In this document: piece after piece, positions 1 through 9,934 of the stretch | How positions within the stretch are numbered: position 1 is the first letter of the stretch | Layout of the letters: the number at the start of each line of letters is the position of its first letter | Assembly (NCBI GenBank): GCA_951217055.1 | Contig: OX578277.1 | Coordinates: 11,717,834-11,781,833, forward strand | DNA from: Gerris lacustris | Lineage: Eukaryota > Arthropoda > Insecta > Hemiptera > Gerridae | Length of the DNA: 64,000 nt | Direction: 5' to 3' | Translations under genes and position numbers: made by a program | Notes under the pieces: model-generated | Seen by the model: the letters and a program-made list of their open reading frames with translations, nothing else | Told to the model about the DNA's origin: nothing | The model's database searches: none

Positions 1-151
1 ATCTGTCTTAAACAGAATCGTAGGGTTTAGTTTTATAGAGGTAGAGGTGTTAAAGAAAGTAACTCGAGTAAGTCAGGAAAGAAGTAATTACAAGCTGTGC
101 AAATTATTATGTTAGAATTATTTTATTATGTAGGTATGTATTATGAATATA

Positions 152-539
152 CACTAGAACCTCGCTTACACGACTCTCAATAACACGAAAACCTCAATTA
201 CAAGTGCAATTTTCAAATCCATAGAGATTTCCATAACACATAATGTTAAATTAACCTCTATAACGCGACTATTATTATCCAAACAACCTCAATAACACGG
301 TTTTTTCCAATTCACAACGTAACTCAGAACCTCTATAACAAGTCGTTTTGAGAAGTCAACTTATATAACGCGACTCTAAACAGGAATGGATCGACCTTGA
401 ACAAGTCTAGACTTGAACCTCGATAACACGACTGATAGCCTAAATAACCTTGATAACACGACTCTCAACAAAAAGAGCACCTCGATAACAAGACTGTTTC
501 CTTAATCCCCTTGAAACACTTCTTATCAAGGTTCTACTG
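152..539. mobile_element. pogo/Tigger-like MITE with iterated end motif
   Basis: The left end reads CACTAGAACCTCG and the reverse complement of the right end reads CAGTAGAACCTTGATA. A TA dinucleotide flanks each side (150-151 and 540-541). These ends resemble pogo/Tigger termini, which duplicate TA. The interior repeats variants of CCTCGATAACACGACT about ten times, so the terminal motif is iterated through the element. There is no coding capacity, so any movement would depend on a transposase supplied elsewhere. Family assignment rests on the end motif only. Confidence 0.6.
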
Positions 540-860
540 TACTTAAATTAGAATCTTTCCTTTTCCATATTCTTCTGTGAGATTTACTTTCTCTGAAAGA
601 GATAGAGTTTTATTGCTACTGGCTTGTCTGGGCATTATTCTGACTGTTAAAATAATGAAATTATGTACAAGACGAAACAGAGAAACACTTACAATGTTAA
701 ATGAGCGGAAGGGCTAGTTTTTAAATTAACAAACTCAATTTCTTTGTAACACAGAAAAAAAAACAAAAATTGAAATGAGTACGACAATTCAGATGTTAAC
801 AAGCAAGAGGGCTAGTAAAAGAAAAATTAAAAATATGTTAAAAGACTTTAAAAGGCTTTT
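540..860. other. AT-rich spacer, nothing recognised
   Basis: No open frame, repeat or RNA gene was recognised in this stretch between two mobile elements. Confidence 0.5.
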
Positions 861-1439
861 AGTCCAGGAGATAGCGTGGAAAAAAGTATCTGACTAATAT
901 CAAGCTAGAATTTTGGGTATAAGTTAATCTTTTGGTGCTTTTTTAGAATATGTGGTTGGCTAAGTTCTTCTGCGGGGCATAGCTTGGCAATATGCATTTG
1001 AAAAAAACAAACCGGTGGAGAGTGGTCATGTCCCGCCCTTTTATGGTGGACAATGTGATTTTCAAGATCTTGAGTATGAAATTAGTTAGTTGACAAAAAA
1101 TCAAGTTGATAGTAGTTTGTCACTTAATATGTTAGTCAGTCAAATATTACTCCAAAACAAAGAGGTCACCTAATTAAGTGACCAACTACTATCAACTTGA
1201 TTTTTGGTCTACTAACTAATTTTGTACTCAGGATCATAATAATCACATTGTCCACCAGAAAGGGCGGGACATGGCCACTTTCCACCAGTTTGTTTTTTTC
1301 AAATGCCTATTGCCAAGCTATGTCCCGCAGACGAACTTAGCCGACCACATATTCTTAAAAGGCACCAAAGCATTTACTTATCCCCGTAATTCTAGCTTGA
1401 TGTTAGTCAGACACTTTTTTGCACACTATCTCCTGGACT
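861..1439. mobile_element. foldback element, copy 1
   Basis: The element starts AGTCCAGGAGATAG and ends CTATCTCCTGGACT. The two halves are inverted copies of each other over most of its 579 bp, with a short centre near 1140-1160, so a single strand could fold into one long hairpin. No coding frame is present. A second copy with the same ends and length lies at 24884-25443. No clear target duplication was found. Confidence 0.75.
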
Positions 1440-1805
1440 GTTTGATTTAATCTTACCTGGTGAGATGATTATCTAAATTAGATAAGAGAGCCAGGTGTTC
1501 ATAAGGTGTTTTAGACGTGGAGTTATCACTTTATATCTGGTACAAGTCCTACTCTACTCTTCCTCTTTTCCTCCTTACTTATTTCTTAACTTCTATTCTC
1601 TCACTTATTTCTAGATGTGCCTTTTCATCTCTTATCTCCCTTACCACACTCCACTCCGATTTATTTGTTTCATTTTGAACTCGAATACAACAAAATGACT
1701 TTGTGGTTCCGTCTTAAACAGTCCATACTGGTATTCCTGCCGAGAATTATTTTTTCCGTTTCAACATTGCACAGCATTCTGATTTGCACAGGGTATAATC
1801 CTTAA
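1440..1805. other. spacer, no gene recognised
   Basis: The stretch is AT-rich with a pyrimidine-rich part near 1550-1620. A short open frame here shows no family resemblance and is not called as a gene. Confidence 0.4.
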
Positions 1806-2446
1806 CCCTGGAATGCTAATGGTAGTCAAATCGACGAGCACAGTTTGAACCTTAACCTTTTACGCTCGCGTATGCCATCGCGTATGCGATGGTGATGGGT
1901 ACCCCATCCTTCTGCAGTGCTTGCACTAGTTAGTAACACACCTGCTAGTGTAGCGGTAGAAGTCCTTTTAAACGTACACTCGATTTATGGCAAATTACCG
2001 TCAAAGCTACTTTGTCGATTCGACTACTGTTTAGTAATAAACGTAGGGAATTAATTGGTTGTCAAATGAGCCTATAGCCTGGGACAATGGGCCTGGTGTA
2101 AGGTGCAATGGGCCTAGAGTAATTGGCCTTGGGCCAGAGACCAGTAGCCGATAATCTGGGGCCTGGAGCACTTTGCAAAGGGCCTAGGGCTTTTGACCTG
2201 GGGCATGGGACCTGGTGCATTAATGTTCACTCAATTTCAGATTATTCTGATGTTCCTACTAACTTATTTGTCATCAAATGTTTCTACATTTCACTAAAAG
2301 ATTTAATAATGAGTTCTTAATAGTTTTCTCTTTATAAAAGTGTAGTTTCATCCTAAAAAAAAAAAAAATGTATTTTCTGCATATGTTAGTCGAATCGACG
2401 AAGGTTTAGTAATACCAGCCATCCAATTGCTATTAGCATTCCAGGT
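1806..2446. mobile_element. piggyBac-like MITE (TTAA flanked)
   Basis: The left end reads CCCTGGAATGCTAATGG directly after TTAA (1802-1805). The right end is its inverted counterpart, ATTAGCATTCCAGG plus T, directly before TTAA (2447-2450). Flanking TTAA plus a CCCT-type terminus is the known signature of piggyBac elements. The interior has no transposase. It contains a degenerate minisatellite built on GGGCCTGG at about 2070-2220. The element is non-autonomous. Confidence 0.7.
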
Positions 2447-2569
2447 TTAAGAAAACCTTCCGTTCCCGTATTTTTTTCCATTACAACAGGTTTCGGTTTT
2501 AGTCAGGTTTTTCTGTATTGAGATAAAATGGGCCCCTGGTAGATAATTACACTTTCCATTTTAGCAAGG

Positions 2570-2790
2570 GGCCTCACACTTGGTGTTCATCCAACATTGT
2601 GATGTGAATAGGTAGCTATTTAAATGTAGTGGCGTCTATCCAGTTGTGAATGCCAATCAAACGGGTTTTACAGCAAATGGGGTAACACCAACCCCATGTC
2701 ATCCATTACATATAACGGTATAAACCCTTTGGCAGGCCTAAGCCTATCAAAGGCTATTGCAACACTGATTATACCATTATTTTTAATGAG
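2570..2790. repeat. SINE-like dispersed segment
   Basis: The segment CCCTTTGGCAGGCCTAAG (about 2725-2742) recurs in altered form at about 16082-16101, inside another SINE-like segment in SCO1 intron 2. The surrounding text has higher GC than the flanks. I infer a short dispersed element, but its boundaries and class are not established. Confidence 0.3.
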
Positions 2791-2902
2791 TTAAAAGTAT
2801 AAACTTCCTTTCGTCTACATATTCATTATACTAAAAGAAACTCTTTATCCTACGAGGAATTCTTTAGAGAAAGTTAAAATAACCAATTTAAAAGAGACTT
2901 AC

Positions 2903-5578
2903 TTGTCGCATTTGAAGCGGCACGCCGATTTTATACCTGATTTCACCTTGGTTTTGCTAATACTCTTCTCAGCCAAAAAGTGTATCACCGTACCTTCCAT
3001 GTCGTCCTAGAAAAGAATCAAAAGAAAATAAATTTGTAAAATACATGATTATAAAAGTAAAAAAAAAAATATATATAAATACATACATATCAGGTGGCTA
3101 AAACATGCCATTTACCGGAAGAAAACAAAATTATTAAATTTACATATAAGACACAAAGAAAAAACTACTAACTTAGTTAACTCTTTGAGTGTTTATTCAC
3201 TATGAGTAAGTCCTTATAAAATCTCACTAGGAACAACTAACTTAGTTAACTCTTTTAATGTTTATTCACTATGAGTAAGTTCTATAAAATCTCACTAGGA
3301 ACAACTAACTTAGTTAACTCTTTTAATGTTTATTCACTATGAGTAAGTTCTATAAAATCTCAGTAGAACCAACTAACTTAGTTTACTCTTTGAGTGCTTA
3401 TTTACTGAGAAAGGTTATTTTGTTTGGTTTAGGAAATCAGTTCCATGGACATCTGGTCGGAGTGGTAGTTACCCCCATTTGTGGATACATTAAAGTATTT
3501 GAACCCTGCATGTCAGGTATCCAAACCCTTGACCAGATGTTTCATATTATGTATAATTTATGACCTTGTCTATCAAACTACCATATTTCATATTTCTTCT
3601 TTCTCCAATTTTTTTTATTCACGTACCAAAATTCCTTGAGAATCTTCATCTTCGTTGCTCATTTCACCAGGTCTTTCATCAGAAGGGTCATCCAACTCAT
3701 CGGATCTGACTGAATCAGGTTGTTGGTAACTATCAGTCTCATCTTCTTGGTTACTAAAGAAACAAACAGTTTTGATATAAGTAACAAACCATTATAAATA
3801 GTGATTAAATCAGTAACTGGGGAAGGGGGATAAAATATCATAACACAAGCAAAATTGTGTAAGTCTAATTTTGGGTCAAATGAAGTTATACATGGATTTA
3901 TTTCCATATTGTAACTGCTAAAATACCCTATAAGTCCTTCTGAGTTTTAAAAAAACTGTATTCTCTCTGATATATTTCTTTATCTTCTTAATTTATTGTA
4001 TACTATTGCCATTATAACTGTGTTAACCTACTTATTATATCCGCAAACACAATTTCACCAAATTAAATACATTCCGATTTTATTAACACAGCTTATTTTA
4101 AGCTGACAATCTTTACCTGTAATTATTTCAAACATTTTAATAAGGAGTAACATGTTTTTGCTTGTGTGCCGACAATATAAATAAGTAATACTCCAGCTAT
4201 ACAATAAATATCAGGTTAAGTTGGCCATCAAGAAGTGGAACTGGGATGAAGCGGAGAGGACGTGGGTAGACATAGATGGATGCCGGCAGTCCAAAATGGT
4301 ACAGCTAAAATTAAACAGGAGTAAAACTAGATGACTGATAGGAATGAGTAGACACAACCTAAGAAACCTGGTTGGAATCTTAACTGGACAATGAGGGCTT
4401 AGAAGACATCTGATATTAGGTAAAGGCGGGGATAACCCCATCTTTCCAGAGAGTGGCAAAGAAAAGAAAATAGCTTACCACTTTATGGGGGTATAAGATA
4501 AAGGTTATGGAAAACCTCCAACCCTCTTCTGACTGCAAAATAGGGGAGAGCGGGGTTGGTTGGGACAGTGGGATGAATTGGACACTGCTGTTTTTGGCTG
4601 AAAAGAAGGTGAGATTAGCAACCCTGGTGGACCAATCAGTAGCCCTTCAGTTGCTATTCAATCCCTTAAGTGGTCTGATCAGGTGATGATTACCAATAAT
4701 TTACCTCAAAAAAAAATATATTTGATTTCGAGGCAAGCTGATTAACTTTCAAATTTGAGACCCACGTTGGAAGCCTTCCAGCCCCTCTGCAATATTCTTC
4801 GGAGTCTCTACTATTTTTACCTGATAATGGATTCATTTATTATTACAATTCACTTTGGTTGCTTACTGTGGAAATTCCTTCTATTAAGTACCCAAATTGT
4901 TCCATTGATTCAGTTGCAAAATCAGGAGTTTTGGTGTGTGTCCAAAGTATCCCACCTAATCTATTCAACCCATTGGAATACATGGGATAAAGTGAAGGTT
5001 TTGGGAAAACATAAAAAATAATATGATAATGATCTTTTAAGTCGCTATAAGTCTGGAATATGTTAGTTAGGATCTCTATGTATGATAATCACACAAAAGC
5101 GAAAAAGTTCATGCAAAACTGTGGCTCTCATAGCCTCTAAAAAAAAAGTGTCCCAACCAACCCCGCTCTCCCCTACATAATATATGCAAAAAAAACAAAA
5201 ACAATTTGGATAACGCTATTAAGACGAGATTTGACAAATATCGGCTTAAGTTATCCCTCCACCTGTAAGCTGCCGCTGCTGTAGGCTGTAACAGCCTAAT
5301 ACTTTTGCCTTAGAAGATAAATATATAATAAATAAATAATTATTATAAGAAAGAAGTACACTTTAAAAGTAAATATTATTAAAAGCAAATAAGATAACAA
5401 CACTTAAAAACAACACCTGATGTTATAATCAACAAGATCCCAAATATCAAAATTTGAAGAAAAACATTGAATTTATAAACTGAACTGATAAGTATATTAT
5501 TTACCTCGATACATCTTGACTATCGTTATCTTCACCGATTTCATTCAATTCTTCAGAGTTTACTTCAAATTCACTCAT
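2903..5578 (-). CDS. Unrecognised acidic protein, first three coding exons
   Basis: Three minus-strand exons join in frame. Exon 1 is 5578-5505 (ATG at 5578, ends two bases into a codon). Exon 2 is 3753-3627. Exon 3 is 3006-2903, again ending two bases into a codon. All boundaries are AG/GT with good consensus: donors GTAAAT, GTACGT and GTAAGT, and acceptors TTTAG and TCTAG. The first 66 residues or so are rich in Asp, Glu, Ser and Gln, as in disordered nuclear proteins. Exon 3 encodes a more ordered basic stretch ending with two cysteines spaced like the start of a zinc-binding module. Further exons must follow at lower coordinates, but none was recognised in 1-2902. Intron 1 contains a MITE and intron 2 contains tandem repeats. 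I do not recognise the family. Confidence 0.5.
3165..3412. repeat. 68-bp tandem repeat, array 1 (about 3.6 copies)
   Basis: Units of about 66-68 bp contain TTTGAGTGTTTATTCACTAT followed by GAGTAAGT and a TAAAATCTCA-like segment. The same unit forms a longer array at 19249-19755 and a single inverted copy at about 33205-33270. Here it lies in an intron of the minus-strand acidic-protein gene. Confidence 0.85.
4543..5173. mobile_element. MITE with GGGGAGAGCGGGGTTGG ends
   Basis: The terminal inverted repeats are about 25 bp long. The left end begins GGGGAGAGCGGGGTTGGTTG and the right end is its mirror image. TA flanks both sides (4541-4542 and 5174-5175), as for Tc1/mariner-type elements. The 631-bp interior holds only an 88-residue open frame with no family resemblance, so the element is non-autonomous. 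It lies in intron 1 of the acidic-protein gene. Confidence 0.75.
5210..5330. repeat. possible SINE 3' part
   Basis: A GC-richer segment (TGTAAGCTGCCGCTGCTGTA) is followed by an ATAAATAAATAATTATTAT-type tail, a layout common at SINE 3' ends. No promoter boxes were identified, so this is a weak call. Confidence 0.25.
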
Positions 5579-6622
5579 GTTTGCACATAATAAATTTGTA
5601 AAAACAATAATAATAAACGATTTAAAATACAATATCGATAACTTTCAAATATAACTATATATCAAAATAAAATAAACAAAAACTTAATAATAATGCCCAA
5701 GAAAAGAAAAAAAATTACTCAAATATAAACTTATATCATTTAAACACTGAAAGAAAACTTATAAACAAGACACAATTCGGAACTTGAAAACCATCATTTT
5801 TTTTACTTCGATTCAAAGAACGAAATATAATAATTAATAATCTATCATTTTGTTTTATAGGACTAGTTAATAAAACTTTAATTATATTTTCTATTTTAAA
5901 TTTATAATTTTTAAAAAAAATATTAATTACTATATTAAAAAAAAAGAAAAAAATGATATATTTTTTATTATGTACAATACGCAAATAGTAGTGATAAAGA
6001 TAGGTGGGTAAGGTGATAAAAAAAATAATCGATTCAAACAGTTTCGTAAATCAAACGCTGAACAGTAATCAAAATGTGATTTTCTGTGATGGAAATTGGA
6101 AATATTAACTGTGGCAGTGGCAAACAAAAACGTTTTTTTCTTCCCGAGTTCCCGCTTTTTTCATGTATATTTGATTTTTAATTTTAATAGGAATTCCTTT
6201 TTATTTTTAAATAATTAAGTTTTTGAATTCTATATTTCGTGGGATGGAAAGTTTTTTTGTTTTATTAATATCTACTTTGCTTATCTACAATACCTTGTTT
6301 GTAAGTATTCATCGACTTCAAAGAAAATCCCAAATTATTATATTATATTTTTGGAATCTTATGAATATAAAAATCCCTACTTTTCAGAAGAGCGAAAACA
6401 CATATACTCTTTCTTATTTATAATCCTTTGTGTTTTATTACAAAGTTAGACAGTTTAATATTCTGCGGCTTATTTTAACCTCATAATAAAAAAAAATTAG
6501 AGAATTATCATATTCGTGAACTGCTCCTTAGACCTCTTAATCAACGACTGTTCAACCTCCATCTCCTGCCTCATTTCTACATATGTTAGTATATGTTATT
6601 CACAGTAACTTGGACACTCTAA
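5579..6622. other. upstream region of the acidic-protein gene, AT-rich
   Basis: This lies directly 5' of the ATG at 5578 and presumably includes its promoter and 5' UTR. It is very AT-rich with poly(A/T) tracts. Short open frames here are low-complexity and are not credible genes. Confidence 0.4.
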
Positions 6623-7570
6623 AGCCGCGTCCACACTGGATGTGCAACGTGTTTGCAAACAGGGATGCACGGCCGGTGTGGACGGCACCGCCCGCACAAA
6701 CGAATGCTTGTTTATGTGTTCGCGGGTGCTCCGGGTAGAGTCGGTACATCAAAGGATGTTTGCTGTTTGTGCACGTTTGGTGTGGACGCTTTTTGAGCAA
6801 ACTCCTTGAGCATTAGCAAACAGCCTGTGGTTTGCCCCGGGAAATGTATATTTTTTTCATTTGTATTATTTATGACTATATTGATGCTATCAAACTGCTA
6901 TTATGCTATCAAATAACTATATTATAATTAATAATATATACTAATTAATAAATAGTGATTGAAACTAGAGATGAGTTTATGTAATTCCAAGATTAAAAAT
7001 AACCGGATTAAATGGATAAATATATAGGTGACATAGAAGTCCAAAAATGCTTCATACTATTTTTTTTTTTTTTTAAATAATTATATTGCTTCCAAGCTTA
7101 TTATTTAAGGTAACAGGCCTATGGGCCCTCATAAGACGAAATATTACATTGATATTTTTATCTTTTTTTCACCAAAAGAACAGATTTCTATTTGTATAAA
7201 ATTTCTATATGTTTTAGTATGTATTTTTGTAGAAATAATAATCTAAAATCAGGGATGATCGAGTAGAATTTTTTTTGTCATCCAGACTCTTCGTCTTCTT
7301 TTACTTTTGCCATTTTTACTAACTCGTACCAGTGATAATAAATAAGCTGGCACTTATACCGCGTTTTGATAGAACCATATTACAAAGTTAATTCAAGTGC
7401 AATATAGTTTTATTTAGTACTTAATGATTTAGTGTATAAGAAAATATTGAAAAATAACTGGAAACAAGGACAAACGTTTGCAGACACCTGTTTGTCTAGA
7501 ATGCGCGTCCGGTGTGGACATCGTGTTTGCAAACCCTGTTTGCGAATGCGCATTTGGTGTGTACGAGGCT
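6623..7570. mobile_element. PIF/Harbinger-like MITE with internal poly-AT centre
   Basis: The left terminus is AGCCGCGTCCACACTGGATG. The reverse complement of the right terminus is AGCCTCGTACACACCAAATG. The element is flanked by TAA on both sides (6620-6622 and 7571-7573), the 3-bp TWA duplication typical of PIF/Harbinger. Subterminal regions repeat GTTTGCAAAC-like and GGTGTGGAC motifs in both arms. The central 600 bp is AT-rich and non-coding. Short open frames inside are by-products of the GC-rich arms. Confidence 0.6.
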
Positions 7571-8274
7571 TAAAGAATCTCCTAAACTTATACATCACTA
7601 CTGATTCAATCCATCATTGCTTCGTGCAGAAGCCCACGCTTCTGTTGTATTTGATATTTTTTGTTTCTTGTAACTTCTAAGCAGAGCGTTCTTGACCACA
7701 ACACTCCATATAGCATTTTAATTGAACTCTTTGCTTGTACTTCTCTATTGGTTGCTTGTTGGCATTATTTATTTTTAAGAAATATTTTTAGCCCCCCCCC
7801 CCCCCCCCTCTTAATTTTTTTTACAAACAATTTTTTCCAGAGTTTTTGGGGGCTGGCGCCCCCAAATTTGCTGCTAAAATTCGCCTAGGTGTATGATTTT
7901 TCTGAACATATAAGCCAAATTTCGTCAACATCAGTCCAGTAGTTTAGGCTCCAGGCGTCTGCACTGCACAGACAGACATTTTTTAAATTTTTCTTTTGAA
8001 CTTAGGGGACCTTAAAATTAGTAAATCCATCAAATTCTCAAAATTGAATTTTCACGCCGTCACATTACTTTCTCCTTATATGAGAAAGTAAAAAGTGGTA
8101 TCAATTTCTAGAAAATGTATGCCAAATTTCATCGAAATTGATATAGTAGTGTAATTTCCATGAGTCTGGACAGACTAGAGACAAACCTTTTTTAAATGCA
8201 ACTTTTGCACTCTCAAAACGTGTAAATTTAAGTCCATTTTTGGCGCCTACACAACACTTTCTGTCTGTATGTAC
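7571..8274. other. dispersed repeat fragments with a 17-C run
   Basis: The stretch holds a run of 17 C at 7792-7808. It also holds a segment around 7910-8100 that resembles, in inverse orientation, the text at about 38090-38290 (shared wording includes the complement of CTGGAGCCTAAACTACTGGA). No gene is seen. Confidence 0.4.
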
Positions 8275-8935
8275 AGTATGTCCCCAGTTCAAGTTGCCTA
8301 TTGTAAATGACAAAATTTCATTTTTCGAGAACAAGTTACTCTTTATAATAATTTATGCTTGTTTTGAAATGAAGAATTATCATATTAAAAATTTCGTAAT
8401 ATGTAAACTGAATCCAAAAGATACAATTTTCAAACATAGTATCACGAGTAAAGTGGGGTTATTTTTGATTTTTCAAAAAAAATGTTACTCTTTAAAAAAA
8501 TTCTATATTTAATATCCTAAGGTAATCTATGTCATATAATAGTGAAAAAAATGTCAGAAATTATCCCCTCCCTACATCCCCAGTTCGGGGGTTCTTTTAG
8601 ACAAGACAGAAAAAATGATAAAGAATAACTTTTTCTTAAAAAGTAAAAAATAATTACACTTATTTCTTGGATAAATTTAGAGATTTGTACATTTAGGGTA
8701 CAGAGTGCATGATGGTACAACATTTTTTGTACAATTAATCTTGGTTTTAAAACAAGCATACATTTTTATTTTTATAAAGAGTAATTTTTTTTTTTTTTTT
8801 TATTGCACTTTTAGGCAACCCGAACTGGGGACAATAGGGAGGGGGTAATTTCTGACAATTGTTTTCACTTTTTTATGAAATAAATTATCCTAGGATATTA
8901 AATAAACAATTTTATAGAGTATTTTTTTCTCAAAA
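8275..8935. repeat. complex inverted repeats (foldback fragments)
   Basis: Several inverted pairs are nested here. TGTCAGAAATTATCCCCTCC (about 8552) pairs with GGGGGTAATTTCTGACA (about 8840). CCCCAGTTCAAGTTGCCTA (about 8282) pairs with TAGGCAACCCGAACTGGGG (about 8812). CAAGTTACTCTTTATAA (about 8322) pairs with TTATAAAGAGTAA (about 8774). No coding frame of interest is present. This looks like a rearranged foldback transposon. Confidence 0.55.
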
Positions 8936-9109
8936 AATTATTTTCTAATTGATTGTACTAGGTACAGGTACTAATTGAGTCCTTTATAATTATGAGCGTT
9001 AATTCTCGGTCTAGTTCTCTTGCCATGAATATTGGCTTGCTAAAATTGTAGAAAAGATTGAAAGCTTGGATTCGGGACTTTGTATCGGTAACGACAGAGA
9101 AAAATCATT

Positions 9110-9188
9110 CTCCAGTATAGCTTAGTTGGTAAGAGCGCCTGTAACGGATATATAGGGGGCCCGTGGTTCAAGTCCCGGTGCTGGGGTC
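9110..9188 (+). repeat. tRNA-like sequence (SINE head or tRNA pseudogene)
   Basis: The text has a D-arm or A-box-like TAGCTTAGTTGGTAAGAGC and a B-box-like GTGGTTCAAGTCCC. The first and last seven bases (CCAGTAT and GTGCTGG) can pair when G-T pairs are allowed. The anticodon arm does not fold into a canonical 5-bp stem with a 7-base loop, and no CCA-adjacent tRNA end is obvious. A tRNA-derived retroelement or a decayed tRNA is more likely than a functional gene. Confidence 0.4.
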
Positions 9189-9934
9189 TATTTTCCTCTG
9201 TATGTCTCCCGTAGTTGATGATAATAATAATTTGATTTAAAGATAAATTATCATGTGTCATAATCAGCTATTTTCTAATGATGTCACAACTGTATCCAAA
9301 TATTTTAAAATACCAAGTCAATAGGTTCATGTAAACGGACATTAACTAAAAGCAGTAACTGTATTGAAATAGTTTTCAATACACCATAAGATAGCTGTTA
9401 AATGATAAAGTACAAACCATTTTTTTTCAAACATCATTTTTTATTAACTTTATTTACAACAATATAACAAATGATAATTCTACACATATCATTCTTTTTT
9501 TTTTTTTTTTTTTTAATTAAATTCATAAATAGGATTTTTGTATAAGTAGATAATACAATTTTATTTATTATATTTTTACCCCAGAAAGCCCTATAGCGAA
9601 CTGTATGGCTACAGATGTATATTTCCAGTTATTAGTGAGTTTTCTTGCACTATAGTTGGTTAAGGATTTAACTCAAAGGTAAAAATTAGGCTTTCACATA
9701 ATGATAATAAGGATCTAAATCAATTCCCAGTGATGGAGTTCATTTTTATATCATTCGCCTTAAATTGCTTTAAAAAAAGAATTTATTAAATTCTCCGACA
9801 TAAATTTCAATATTTTTTTATTTAAATGATAAATTTGTGTAGGATTTTCTTGTTGAAAATTCTAAACTCCTAAAAATATTTTGTAGTACAAAAGTCCCAT
9901 ATAATGATTGCTCTAATTTGTTTAATTCTTTTTC

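Noticed and set aside
4755..5021. 88-codon open frame inside the MITE at 4543
   Set aside because: It has no transposase motif and the element is too short. The frame is likely chance in AT-rich sequence.
9110..9188. Functional tRNA gene
   Set aside because: Acceptor and T arms look plausible but the anticodon arm is not canonical. It is kept only as a tRNA-like repeat.
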